Of a stretch of 64,000 nucleotides of DNA, positions 1 through 10,897 are shown in pieces. Every line of letters starts with the position of its first letter. Position 1 is the stretch's first letter. The notes under the pieces were generated by a model that saw only the letters and a list, made by a program, of their open reading frames with translations, was not told where the DNA came from and searched no databases. Origin of the DNA: Scleroderma bovista (taxonomy: Eukaryota; Basidiomycota; Agaricomycetes; Boletales; Sclerodermataceae); the NCBI GenBank assembly GCA_037178675.1, contig JAYMGJ010000598.1, positions 1 through 64,000 of the forward strand. Reading direction: 5' to 3'. The translations under genes and the position numbers were made by a program.

Positions 1-790
1 CTCCAGACAATTGGCACGTGAGCGAGATTCAAGGGAAGCAGTCAACCTTAAGAGACCTTGTATGCTTCTACTGCTCTTGACCTAGTATCAGCTACTAACA
101 CGTTTGAAAGGTGTTGATGCGTGATGGTCCTAAATGCTTACTCACGGAATATCCTTTTCATGGTCCTGGTTGGGTGCCAGTTGAATGTGCCCATATCATC
201 CCTTTCTCTGTCTATTACAAGGTAATCCATACTTCATTCAATCGTGCTGTTTTTCACATTCTTTTCAGACACTTACAGTCGCAGCCATTGAAGCATTTAC
301 TGGCAAGATGCTGGCCGCCACGTTTATCAAAAACTACATAAACACCCCCAAGAATGCCCTTAATCTCGAAGCTAACGCACACACTACAATGGATCGCAAC
401 CTGTCTTGGGGGATCGAAGCCAGACGTGTTGAAGACAAGGTCAGTTGGTTGACTCTGTATTTTTTGAAATTCAAACCTCCACAGTGGAAATATTTTTACC
501 GCACCGTACGACCTGATGATGTAGCAGGTACCATCAAGCTTCGTGATGGTGACGAGATCCCATTTGGACAAGGTAATCGGACCATTGACCTCCCAGATCC
601 ATGTATTTGCAATGTCCATCTGGCAGTTGCTCGAGCATCACATGCTTGTGGTGCATCGGAAATATTTAACGAGTATGCTGATGGCACTGGTGATGAGGAT
701 TATATGGTTCCAGTTTATTTTGGAGGCCCATATATAGGAGATGATGTGCTTATGCGTATAATTGAAGCCAGGCTTGAAGCACTGACCTGA
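1..790 (+). CDS. HNH endonuclease-domain protein, 5' end outside window
   Basis: This is the 3' part of a fungal HNH_2-type nuclease gene; its cellular role is not known. Exons read in one frame are 3-60, 111-221 and 269-790, with introns gtatgc...aaag and gtaatc...tcag. The protein shows RDGPKCLLT followed by ECAHIIPFS, the usual Cys / Cys-Ala-His signature of these fungal HNH domains, then NLEANAHTTMDRNLSWGIEA, which fits the second half (Asn and His) of the bba-metal fold. An acidic, less conserved tail follows to the TGA at 788-790. The start codon lies upstream of the window. No frameshift is visible in what remains. The family call is confident; the biological role is not inferred. Confidence 0.75.
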
Positions 791-904
791 CAGTTGACTC
801 GTACCCATCCACCAGTACTCAGCTCCTGAGGGTACATAGAGTGCTGCTGTAGTTGTACTAGACATAAACCCATACTATGTAGTAGTTATCTACGTGTTAA
901 TAGC

Positions 905-1680
905 ATCCCACCCTTCCGGTAATTCCATCTCAGTATAGCAAAGAGCGTCGTCCTCATCGTGCATGGGTGTGCTGCAGACATCAGGCGGATGTCATCGCCG
1001 TCGCCATCGTGTCTGAGCGCTGCAGGTAGACATCGTCGTCGGAGTGCCTCTGTGGGCTGCACGTGGGGGTGATTGTCGTCAAGTCGATAGTGAGGTGGGC
1101 GTGGCTGTAAGTGGACGTTGTCGTTGTCGTGCCTCTGCAGGATGCAGATGGTCAGCTGATGTTCCACGACGGCAGTGGCCATACTTGGGTGTCGTCCTCG
1201 TTGTTGATGGTGGAGTGGTCGTGGTCTGTTGTCATGGCATCGTTAGTTGAAGAGTGAGCGCGTCAGTCAAGACCAGAAATTGCGAGACGGCGACGTACCT
1301 GTGTCACCTAAGCCACCCGTTGTCGTGGCCTCGTGCACGGGTGGGCGACGTTGTCGTCGTTTCGCACGATGTTCCACGTCGGCAGTGGCCGTACATGGGC
1401 GTCGTTGTCATCAGGCGTGCTTCTGCATGCTGCAGGCGGGCGTCGTCGTTGTATTAGTGGGCTGCAGATGGGCGTCGTTGTCGTCGATGCGTCTCTACAC
1501 ACGGCAGGTAAACGTTGTCGTTGATGTGCCACGGGCAGTGGCCGTACGTGGACGTCGTTGTCGTCACTGTCATTCCTCTGGGCTACAGATGGGCATCGTC
1601 GTCGTCGTCATCGTCGTCGTCATTTGCACCGGTGGGTATCAAATGTCTGTCCCAATTCCATCGGGTGTCATAGTTCAACG
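905..1680. repeat. Degenerate GTC/GTT-rich repeat region
   Basis: About 780 bases of GTCGTC/GTTGTC-rich low-complexity DNA between the HNH gene and the first inverted-repeat arm. A motif of about 40 bases (GATGTTCCACG, then GGCAGTGGCC, then TGGGCGTCGT) recurs imperfectly at about 1159-1196, 1368-1410 and 1523-1566. A second motif, GGGCTGCAGATGGGC with GTCGTC runs, recurs near 1052, 1460 and 1578. Open reading frames here exist in several frames and both strands and are by-products of the repeat. No gene is supported. Confidence 0.7.
1641..1672 (+). repeat. 32-bp echo of lactonase intron 2
   Basis: These 32 bases match 7396-7427, the second half of intron 2 of the lactonase-like gene, with two substitutions (shared core CCAATTCCATCGGGTGTCA). 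They sit 30 bases outside the outer end of the left inverted-repeat arm. The 7397 side is exactly where the inner end of the arm stops matching. This looks like a relic of the rearrangement that made the inverted duplication. Confidence 0.6.
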
Positions 1681-1875
1681 ATGACGACGAGTCGACGACT
1701 ATCAGGTCCACCACCAGTGACGAATCCGATAGTAAGTGTACCATCCTTGACCACCTCTCATTCGTCTCCTTTTGGTAGCATAAGGGGTTAGGGGTAGGTT
1801 TGAATAAAATGCTAGGGCTAAAGGGGTTCTACCTTCGTCTCTTCCTTCCAACTTGGTTCACGGTCGGTAAACGAT

Positions 1876-4321
1876 ATGGTTCCAAAGGCACCCTTTCAAG
1901 GACATGCACGAAAATTGGTCCTTGCTTTTGATGTGGGGACTACATACAGTGGAATCTCATACTGCATCCTTGATCCAGGAGAAATACCAGAGATACATGG
2001 AGTAACCAGGTAAGTACTCAATCCTAGTATCTAACCTCAGGAATACAACTAAGATATATTGCTGCCAAAGGTATCCAGCACAGGAGCATATTGAAGGTGA
2101 TCACAAGATTCCATCAATCCTCTACTATGACCAGAAGCACACTGTCCAAGCAGTTGGTGCTGAGGCTCTACAAGAATACATCATTGAGCAGGCACAGGAT
2201 AAAAATTGGATCAAAGTCATGTGGTAAGCACCTACCATGTAATTAGTGTGATGCTGACCAGGAGATACATGTTGGTGGTATGCAGGTGGAAGCTACATCT
2301 GCGCTCAAAACATTTATCGTCATCTCACATCAGAGATGGTGACATCCCTCCCCTTCCCAAAGGCCTAAGTGCAGTTCAGGTCCTCAGTGACTTTATGAAA
2401 TACCTGTTTAACTGTGCACGTAACTTCATTGTAGAATCACATGCCAGTGGTGCTAGCATGTGGAAATCATTTGGGAATAGGATTGAATTTGTCCTCACAC
2501 ATCCAAATGGATGGGAAGGTCCTCAACAGCAGCAAATTCGACAAGCTGCAGAGCTTGCAGGGCTTGTTCCCAGTGGGGAAAAGGGGCAGTTGCAACTTCA
2601 TCTCTTGACAGAAGGAGAAGCTAGTTTGCATTTTTGCATGATGACTACACTTGCCTCAGGTATGGTCTCTGAACTTACCATGTTCTGACATGCCTGACTG
2701 AAAACACTGTACAGAATGTGAGGACTACCAAGGCATTGCTGTTATTGATGCTGGAGGTGGTACTATTGATGTTAGCACATATTGTGTTGTGTCTTCACCA
2801 TCTGTATCTGTGAAAGAGATTGTCCCAGCTGAATGTAAGTGCCTACTATACTACTTTTATCAGAGTGTAGCAGCCTACTAATGGACATTTAGGTCGCCTT
2901 CAAGGATCTGTATTTGTCACTTTCCGTGCTCAACAGTTCCTTCAGTGTGGGTACTATTCTGAATATGCAACTGTTTGCCTTTCATTGATTGAAACCACCA
3001 GCCAAGCTTGCTAATTCACCTTATGGTGCTCCAGAAGTAGTTGAACACATGGCCGACATTTTTGATAAAACCACAAAACTCAGGTTTCGTAATGCTGCAG
3101 ACCCTCAATACATCAAATTTGGGACTATACGAGACAAAGATCCTGAGCATGATATCCGGGCAGGCCAGCTCAAAATACCTGGGTGAGTATTCAAATAGTA
3201 TTTACCTTTCCAGTTCAATAGTATCCTAAATTCCATGTAGCGATGAAGTTGCCAAGTTCTTTGAGCCCTCTATTGAGGCAATTGCAGAGGTATTTGATGA
3301 ACAACGAAAGTTGGCATGCATGCCTATCAAGGTGATCCTTTCTTTGTACAGGGTCTTGATTAGTACTAAAATGCAGTATAGCATGTATTCCTAGTTGGTG
3401 GTTATGCTGCTAGTGATTTCTTGTTTACAAGGCTCAAACTGCACCCAAACTTCTCACATGTCATTTTATGCCGACCACCAAATCGCCCGTATGTTTGATA
3501 TTGGAATTGTTGCTTCTGAATACTCACTATATCTACTTTATACCAGCAACAAGGCTGTTGCAGATGGAGCTGTGTCATACAACATTGACCATTTGATCAC
3601 AACAAGGGTAGCCAAACTCACCTATGGGATATCTTGTACAACAGCCTTTGACTCCAAGAAAGCTGATCATGTTTCCAGGGAGAACACCAAATTCCGTGAC
3701 CTTGGTGGCTCTTGGATTTTACCAAATGCATTCAAGTCAATACTGAAAAAAGTGGTACTATCTTATGACTGCAACACATTGAAAGCCTGACACCTTTCAG
3801 GGAACTCAAGTTTCTGAACAGGAAGAATTTCGGGCTACCTTCCATCGATATAGAGAATCCACAGCCAACTGTGCCAGCATTTCTTGTGACCTATCTGTTT
3901 ACAGGGGAATGCTCCATGCTCCATGCTGGGAAGACATTGAACCCTGTATATATTCCCCTTTAGGCTGGCATCTGATATCTGACACCTTGCCAAATAGCTG
4001 CTTTTACACAGAATTGTCAAATCCTCGCAGATACATCTGTGGCTGCTGCTGCACTCCTTCCAAAGAAATCACCTGAGGGAAAAACTTATTATTGCATTGA
4101 CTTTGATGTGATCTTATTATTCGGCCTTACTGAGTTAAAGGCACAAATCAGCTGGTTAGAAAATGTTTGTACCTCCCCATTCTGTGCCTGTATGATCACT
4201 AACATTTTGAAAACCTATAGGGTGTTGAAAAGAGGTACAGTCCAATTAACCCCCCAGAAACATTGTCTCACAAACCTCGAACTACAGGGGCCCTGCATCA
4301 ATAGTGTATGACGAAGATTAA
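1876..4321 (+). CDS. HSPA12-like Hsp70-family ATPase, copy A
   Basis: Thirteen exons join to 592 codons in one frame: 1876-2009, 2071-2223, 2286-2659, 2715-2834, 2893-2946, 3002-3182, 3241-3331, 3382-3488, 3547-3751, 3801-3945, 3998-4164, 4221-4234, 4288-4321. The N-terminus has the phosphate-1 loop DVGTTYSGISYCILDPG, the middle has IDAGGGTIDVS (phosphate-2) and later HVFLVGGYAASDFLF (adenosine-site type). This is the actin/Hsp70 ATPase fold of the HSPA12 branch. No classical Hsp70 peptide-binding domain or EEVD tail is present; the C-terminus is the family-typical GPASIVYDED. A 14-nt microexon lies just before the last exon. A TATA-like ATAAAAT lies about 70 bases upstream. It is the near-identical partner of copy B. 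Substrate and partner are unknown. Confidence 0.85.
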
Positions 4322-4734
4322 GCTTTAAGCCCATGCAATATAGGTCATATACATATAGAACATGTATCATTTCTCAGCAAGACCATTCTTCTGTTGGTTA
4401 CACGTCCCTCTATTGCATATTAAATAATGGAAGTTACAGCAACTATTGGTGCACGTAGGCCTGAGTGCTAAGATGAAACTCCGAAATGACTGTGAAAGGG
4501 TGAGGCTAATAGAATCTTGACCGGGAACTCAGATGTGCAGGGTAGGTCCACTTGGCAGCGTACTTTGCTGCAGCACATCTAGTCTAGTCCAAGCTATCAG
4601 TTTTCCAGATTCCGTGCCACTGTGAATCAGTGCATGGTATGGGGTTGATAAATAACTGGGAAATGGACCATCACTTCCACAGACTGGATCGGAGGGGAAC
4701 AAGGTATAGCCTACAAGGACGGGTTACTATCAAG

Positions 4735-5926
4735 TCAGCTGACTAGCTGCAGGTCCTGAGCCTGGAAGGTGTCAACTCGGGAATCTGATATCGACAAGTG
4801 CACAACTACGAGGTTTTCCAGGTCAATGTTGACCGAGCAGTGAAAGTGTGTAACAAACCGCATGCTGACGCCATCGAAATTGACAAAGCAGAGGCAAGGG
4901 AGGTCATACTCCACTTTGAAATCCTTCTCTGGCTCCATGCCGTCGAACTGCTCATTCCGAACAGTTAAGGACGTTAACGTGGGTGCTTCTTGCAAGACTT
5001 GCATGAAATTAGAAAAAAGGACCCTGCCACGTCCACCAGTGACGAGCTCTTCATCGTGCCGACGAGGATGTGGCCAAGACAATGTGAGCGACCTGAGACC
5101 TCAAGCGGAGCAAATCATGGAAGCCATCGGATTTCAGGTAACAGGCGGGCTTGAATGTGTAGTTGTCCACATTGAGGTGTTTGACGTTGTGGGTTATCAG
5201 TTTCCACCCGTGGAAGGGTTCAAGTTGTTCAGGTACACACAGTTGTCCCTCGAACCCGCCATCTCCATCGTCCTCCTCATATTCCATGTGAAGGGCTTGC
5301 AGCATTCTAGCTTTTCCGACAAGAGCCATGCGGGCCATAGCAAGTGACGAACTGTGGGTGAGGGAGTATTTAATAGTCGTAAAGCGTTTGATTTGCAGGA
5401 GTATGCTTCGTGTCACGTCCTTTACATCACCCAGCTCCACATACCAGGGCCGATCTGTGCTGACTGGACAAAGAGAGTCGATCTGTATTACCGACCGTTC
5501 GAGGGGCAAAGTCCCGGACCAGCTGAGAATTTCGTGGATAGCTTCTGGGGTGGTTATTCCGACGATAAACACCAGCTGTGTCCAGAATGTGGGGAAGGAA
5601 GGAGAACACAATATGTCCCTCCATCGTCTGCATACTGAGGCGACGTTGTATGGGAATAGGCTTGGAGAGTATGGGTTGTAAGCTATCCCGTACGTCGGGG
5701 GTTCTGGCCCAGAGTCTGGGTCACGTTCCTCCAGGACGTGGCTACTCTTCTGGTGGCATTCCGAGTGTATGTACAGAAATATTTCGATGAGCAACTCCGT
5801 CGGCAGCAAGAGGACTGGACAAGGTGCTACGCTGTTTTCTACAGGAAGTGTAGTACAATCGTCATGCGTGTCGAATAACACACATGGAAGAATTGCTGCT
5901 GCGGGAAGATCATTTGTCTCGGTCAT
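4735..5926 (-). pseudogene. F-box protein, frameshifted copy A
   Basis: The first ATG (5926) opens a frame with an F-box-like domain at about residues 38-110: LPTELLIEIFLY, then NVASVCRRWRDILCSPSFP and FWTQLVF. An LRR-like C-terminal region of the kind common in basidiomycete F-box proteins (SCF ubiquitin-ligase adaptors) follows. Near 5090 the gene carries a 7-base insertion (TCAGGTC after GAGGTC) compared with the right-arm copy. This shifts the frame; the remaining residues (from SWPHPRRHDEEL to the TGA at 4735) continue in another frame. The right-arm copy is in frame at this site but has its own stop further on. Small in-frame indels (3, 3 and 12 bases) also separate the two copies. It is convergent with Hsp70-like gene A. 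Confidence 0.75.
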
Positions 5927-6677
5927 GTCGACCTTTGGAGGTCAGTCCGACGACCTATTAGCTAGACGTTAAATATACTGACTTGTTGGCTGCTGAAGTA
6001 CTATGTAGTAGATGAGTCGAACTCGACGGGCTGGTTGGAGTTCTGGTGGATTGGAGTCATTCCGAGTCCACCAACTGGAAAATTCATTTTCCGTCAACAA
6101 TAAGCGATCACCGTGTCCTTCTGTTGATCTCAGAGAGAGAGTACATCGAGTAAAAAGTCCAAGGATTCGATCGAAGCTAAGTCTGGAAGTTGTACTCATG
6201 TGGCGAACTAGTCCCAAACTGAACAATCTGTATCAAGACAGCTGGCAGATATGTAAGGCTGTCTCCGCTGAGGACGGCGTTCTGCTCACACACTGTGTCT
6301 ATACAATGATTGATGAATGCAGCGCCAGTCCCTCAGAGGTTCGTTTTGAACGCCTTGTCTAGAGCCTTCTCCCTTGGAACACATTGCGATCAGCTCATCT
6401 AATAGAGTATGGCAATGGCAGCCGCAGTTGACGCGAACTAAGGTTGAATGGCTGGCGGACGTCACAGGGCGTCCCGCAAACGACGACTAGGAACAGTATC
6501 CTTTGGGCGACTAGCTTCGACCCTTTTGAAGGACGACTGTCCTTCTAAAGTCAGCGCTTTAGCTCCAACCACGTTCAATCGTCCAACCCTGTGGCTTAAA
6601 GGTGTGTCAAGCACCGTCACGATTTGGACGTGTGCGAGCGTCTTCTCCTTCGGTTGATCTCCCATTATTGTTCGACC
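5927..6677. other. Intergenic, no gene seen
   Basis: About 750 bases between the divergent F-box and lactonase genes. They are conserved in the right arm as part of the duplication (about 17149-17873). Only short open frames occur, with no recognisable domain or start context. The two divergent promoters presumably lie here. Confidence 0.5.
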
Positions 6678-7904
6678 ATGCCTCCACTCAGGATACTCGC
6701 TGGGTCATACACCGATGCCATCTACACGCTCCAATTCGACCCAGACTCTTCACCGGCTCTCGAGCTCCTAGGAGTGACTCGCGTTGGCGATCGTCCTTCA
6801 TGGGTTGCGTCTCATCCATCTGACAGATCGCTGATATTTGCTGTTCTCGAACAAGTTAACGGCGAGATCGCTGTCATCAAGTATGGACAAGGACCAGTAG
6901 GGGAGGTCATGGCAAGGGCGCAGAGTGGGGGGAATGACCCCTGCACACTTCTTGTGTTGGAAGACGAGCTCATCATTGGCAATGTAAGTTCCTAGTCACT
7001 CATATACTCCACTCAATCCGAAAGTTGAACATCTCCAACCACCGATATGACATTGTTGCCCCAGTATTCCTCAGGAACTTTGGCAACGCTCCCAATCTCG
7101 GCCTCTCCCCCGTTCATACTCACCCCCAAGCCCTGGACGTTATCGATGCCCTTTTCTACTGCTGGTCCGAACAAGGCCCGCCAAGCTTCGTCACACCCCC
7201 ACCAGACCATATTCAACACAATGGACCCCACAGGCGAAGAACTCCTTATCCCCGATCTGGGAGCGGATAAGGTGTGGCGCCTCAAGAGAAGAAACAGCAC
7301 TGCACGCTGGGCTCTCCATGGTTCCGTGCAATGCGAGGTGGGTGGTGGACCCCGCCATGTCGTAACTCACGGTGCGTTCCTCTAGTTCCCAACCTAAATG
7401 TCTGTGCCAATTCCATCGGGTGTCACAGGAAAGACAATGTACACCCTGCTTGAGCTTTCATCGAAGCTCTCCGTGCATGAGTTTCCCGCAAGCGATACTA
7501 GGCCACCCCAGACATCGCTGTCTACGCTTGTAAATCCACCACTTGCACCACACGCCATGCAAGCAGCTGAAATCTTGTTACCTAAACCAAACGCCACCTT
7601 TCCGGACCCGTTCATATACGTTTCGAACCGTAATGACCCGAGCCCAGGGGGAGATACAATTGCCATTTTCTCGCTTGCGGCCGGAGAGACCGAGCCGGAA
7701 CTCGTGACAGAGGTGCGCACTGGATTGAAACATCTTCGTGGCATGTACTTTGGTGGGGATGATGATAATTATCTCATTGCTGGTGGCGTCGAAGGTGGCG
7801 GTGTCAAGATCTTTGAACGAGTGGAGGGTGGAAAAAACTTGAAAGAAGTGGCCAGCTTGAGTGAGCATATCGTTCCCAAGCCTGCTTGTTTCCTATGGGT
7901 GTAG
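6678..7904 (+). CDS. Lactonase-family seven-bladed beta-propeller protein
   Basis: Three exons (6678-6983, 7065-7371, 7429-7904) join to 362 residues without a break. The family is the 6-phosphogluconolactonase / 3-carboxy-muconate cyclase-like lactonases. The N-terminus MPPLRILAGSYTDAIYTLQF is the first blade with its usual SYT. The first exon join restores GN-YSSGTLATLPIS, followed by PNKARQASSHPHQ and later FIYVSNRN and GLKHLRGMYF, all typical of this family. The length is normal. Exact substrate is not inferable. Intron 2 (7372-7428) contains the inner breakpoint of the inverted duplication at 7397; this copy is the uninterrupted one. There is no signal peptide, so it is probably cytosolic. 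Confidence 0.85.
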
Positions 7905-8001
7905 TCAATTCCTACACACCAGAGAAACCTCTTCATCAACGATGTACATTAGCTGTAGCCTAAGCTAGCAGGAAATGCCAGCCAACTGTGTGACCACATG
8001 T

Positions 8002-9763
8002 TCATCCGATGACACCATCCCGTCGGAGTCGTGTAATCTCGTTTGAATCCAAGCCGAGTTCGTGCATCAGCACTTCGTCAGTATGTGCACCGAGGTCGGG
8101 ACCAGCCCATCTTGTTTTAGCATTTGAGCCCTCCAAAACCGGGAAGACGCGAGGCATCTTCACATTCCAACCGCCATCTTCCTTTTCGACCCGAACATCT
8201 TCCACAGCGCCACGAGCCTTGAGTTGTTCATGCTCCACGATTTCGCGAACGCCAAGAACGCGACCAACTGGCACGCCAGCCCTTTCTAACACGTTGAAAA
8301 CTTCCTCAGCTGCGCGTGCACTTGTCCACTCTGAGATAGCTGCTTCGATCTCTGCTTGACGAGCGACGCGATGATGATTGTGTGCGTAAAGCGGTCCAAT
8401 GAGGTCCTCGCGTCCAATCGCACGCATCAATCGTGCATAGAGAGTGTCGCCATTGGCGCCGATGATGATGTATTCCGGAGAGCCCTTGGTCAATGGTGAG
8501 GGGAGGCAAGGATAGGCGTTTGTGGGGACAATTCCGGTAACAGAAGACCCTGATGGACCTCGAACCTAGCAAGATCATGGAATACAATCAATATCGCATG
8601 CACCCGCAAGACGGACACCTCTTGCCTGGCCTTTCCGATCATACTCGGGAATAATCCCCTCCATCAAATTCAGCATGCTAAACCTAAATTCAGTGATGCC
8701 CCACTCTGCCAGATAGACGCTAACCTTTCCATGATGCTGACATCAACCGTTTGACACTTCTGCTTTCCATGTACAGCTAGCTTGTGTCGGGACATCAGGG
8801 CTAGGACCTGTGGTCGCGTATTCCCAGCACTAAGAAACAGACCGAGGACCTCACGCTCGACCACTTACTGTTCCAAAGGCAGCATGGAGTCCTGCAACTG
8901 AATCCCCCAAGCTTATGTTCGGTCTGACGGGTGGGCCTGCATGACCACCAGTCTCTGGATCCACAAAGCCGTTGATGTAACGGAAACCGGACTCTGCTTC
9001 ACATACAGACGCATATCCAGGACGAGAGGACCACGGGCCGGTTTGGCCATACCCACTGACGCGAGTGAATATGAGAGAAGGGTTGAGTGGGTGCAAGTCC
9101 GATGGACCTAAACCCCACTTCTCGAGTGCTTTGTAGATACAATTGAGTTCTAAAAAGACAAATTACAAGGCGAAGAGAGGCTCACTTCCGGGTTTGAAGT
9201 TCTCGAGCACAACGTCGCTCTTTGCAGCGATTTGCTTCACGAGCCTGAGATACGTGATCAGGAGGTGCCCCGTACACACGGAAGACCACGTACTCTCTCC
9301 CCTCGCCTTTCTTCAAGTCTATGGAAACGCTCTTTTTGTTCCTCCCCAGACTTCTGAACCAGGGGCTGACTCCGTCCACGTCGAGCTCTCGCCACACTCT
9401 CAACGGATCACCACCCGCAGGCGGCTCTATCTTGATAACCTCTGCCCCGAAATGCCTGGAATACACGAGATGCGTAAACACAGGCGTGGCAACGTCGTAG
9501 CAAGGGGGGGACAGGTTTACCCGAGAAGCTGTCCACAGAACGGACCAGCGATGAGTTGGCCCAGCTCCAAGATGCGTACACCGCTGAGTGGAAGTTCGTC
9601 TGGACTGCTGCTGCTATCTGCCGATGCCGTGGAGAATCTATATGGATCCTTGGTCACTCAGCCTCACTCAAGAGATGAATACTTACTTGGAGCCGAACAG
9701 ACATGGACGACGGAAAGGTAGAATTGCTTTGCTCGCTCGAGAGAGCAATAGGGTGGATGCCAT
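8002..9763 (-). CDS. Mitochondrial family III CoA-transferase, SUGCT-like
   Basis: Eight exons join in one frame to 464 residues: 9763-9687, 9637-9521, 9455-9294, 9244-9186, 9149-8869, 8807-8725, 8677-8619, 8558-8002. The start MASTLLLSRASKAILPFRRP is rich in Arg/Ser with almost no acids, a typical mitochondrial presequence; the mature part opens LPLSGVRILELGQLIAGPF. Family III (CaiB/formyl-CoA transferase) marks follow: FGAEVIKIEPP, NFKPG, VSGYGQTGP, and SLGDSVAGLHAAFG, whose Asp is the expected acyl-anhydride nucleophile. The C-terminus has GVPVGRVLGVREI. Length and targeting fit succinate-hydroxymethylglutarate CoA-transferase, which moves CoA to glutarate or related acids. Exact substrate is uncertain. 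Confidence 0.88.
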
Positions 9764-9924
9764 TACTTAAAACTGTTTTCACCGCTGTGTTCAACAGAGG
9801 AATCAGAGTTGGAAGCGAGAAACCTACATACATCTATTTAAGTGCCTATTACTACCGAGCCATTACTTAGAAGCATCAACTTATCCTAGATACCAACGAT
9901 ACCCAAACGTGAGCCACTTGTCCA

Positions 9925-10804
9925 TTACACAGGGCCATCAAAATGTGGCTCTGGTGGGGCTGGAAGGTACTCGGCTCGTGCTTGGCCAGTTGCGAGACCC
10001 ACTAGTACATCCTCAAACCACTCCTCCCCATGTCTCCACTCCCCTTGCACCCCCCATTTTCGTATCACTCCAACGGCATCACATATCCGCCTCTGCTCCT
10101 CCTCATCCTCCTCCTGCTCTTCTTCCATGTCCTCTAAAGTATACCCAAGTAAATGGTACAGAATGAGGCTGCCAAGGTCATTGCACAGAGTTCCTCGTGT
10201 ACGATCGGACGGAGAATATCGTTGTATGACACGAAGAATGGAAGCATATACGGCGGCGGGGCGAGGAACAAGAACGCTGGAACAGCTGGCGGAGGACATG
10301 TGCGATGGCGGAGCCTCCACAAGTTCCAAAGGTGTGAAGTCGACAAAAGAAAGGGGATAGAATATGACGTGCATCGCAAAACTGGGTAATTCCAAGCGCG
10401 TAACGCGGAAGGCGCGACCCTTGTGAAGTATATCACCTATGATATCAGAGCTCCAGGACGGAGCGGACGGCAGACCGAGGGATTCGAGGATCTTGCATGC
10501 ATCCTCGAGACGGCTGTCCTCGACCACATATGAATAATTCTAGCATTTCAACGTCTTCAGTAGAACCAGGAATCAGCGACAGCCTACGCACAAATAATAC
10601 GAGCGGGACGTTCATACGTCCATATAGTCCATGCCTCCATTCGATAAGTTGTATTCCAGCGGTTTGCAGTGTCGACAATACGATGTCCACTATCTCTTGT
10701 GGCTGCTTATCGAAGATAGACTCATTATCGGTGAGGCGGACGCTGGAATGGAATGGCTTTTGCTCGAGACTTGGGTAGCTGCTCAGTGATTGTGTCGAAA
10801 GCAT
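9925..10804 (-). CDS. Basidiomycete-specific protein of unknown function
   Basis: Two exons (10804-10592 and 10539-9925) with a 52-base intron (GTGCGT...CTAG) give 275 residues in frame; the join reads MNVPLVLF-NYSYVVEDS. The order (a Gly-Ile ... Leu-Tyr-Gly ... VPLVLF ... VVEDSRLEDACKILESLGLP ... LVPRPAAVYASILRVI) resembles an uncharacterised family I recall as common in mushroom genomes, distantly reminiscent of nucleotidyltransferase folds; I cannot show catalytic residues. An acidic stretch rich in Glu (about residues 205-220) follows. It is divergently paired with the nucleotidyltransferase-like gene at 10898, and a shared promoter of 93 bases suggests joint expression. Confidence 0.6.
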
Positions 10805-10897
10805 GATGACAAAGGCCGAAGGAGTTGGGAACAGCCTAATACAAGGCGGAGTTTGAATTTCACCGCCAGTAACCCCTGAGCACTTTGTCTGACAAGA
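10805..10897. promoter_or_regulatory. Short bidirectional promoter
   Basis: Only 93 bases separate the two opposite start codons (10804 on minus, 10898 on plus), so both genes must be driven from this interval or from within each other's 5' regions. No clear TATA box is visible. Confidence 0.45.

Larger units (their letters stand above)
1703..7396. repeat. Inverted duplication 1, left arm
   Basis: The segment matches the reverse complement of about 16428-22034 along its whole length, including introns and intergenic DNA, with scattered substitutions and small indels. It carries Hsp70-like gene A (+), an F-box pseudogene (-) and the start of the lactonase-like gene (+). The inner end is sharp: both arms share CTCTAGTTCCCAACCTA and then diverge at 7397 / 16427. 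The outer end, near CCACCAGTGACGAAT (about 1703), is slightly fuzzy. The left arm is probably the parent, because only here does the lactonase continue past the breakpoint. Confidence 0.9.

Noticed and set aside
1247..1684. 145-codon open frame on plus
   Set aside because: It is a product of GTC-rich repeat sequence (Val/Arg/Cys-rich) with overlapping frames on both strands.
6012..6362. 116-codon plus frame between F-box and lactonase genes
   Set aside because: Although duplicated in the right arm, the frame is not conserved there and shows no recognisable protein features.
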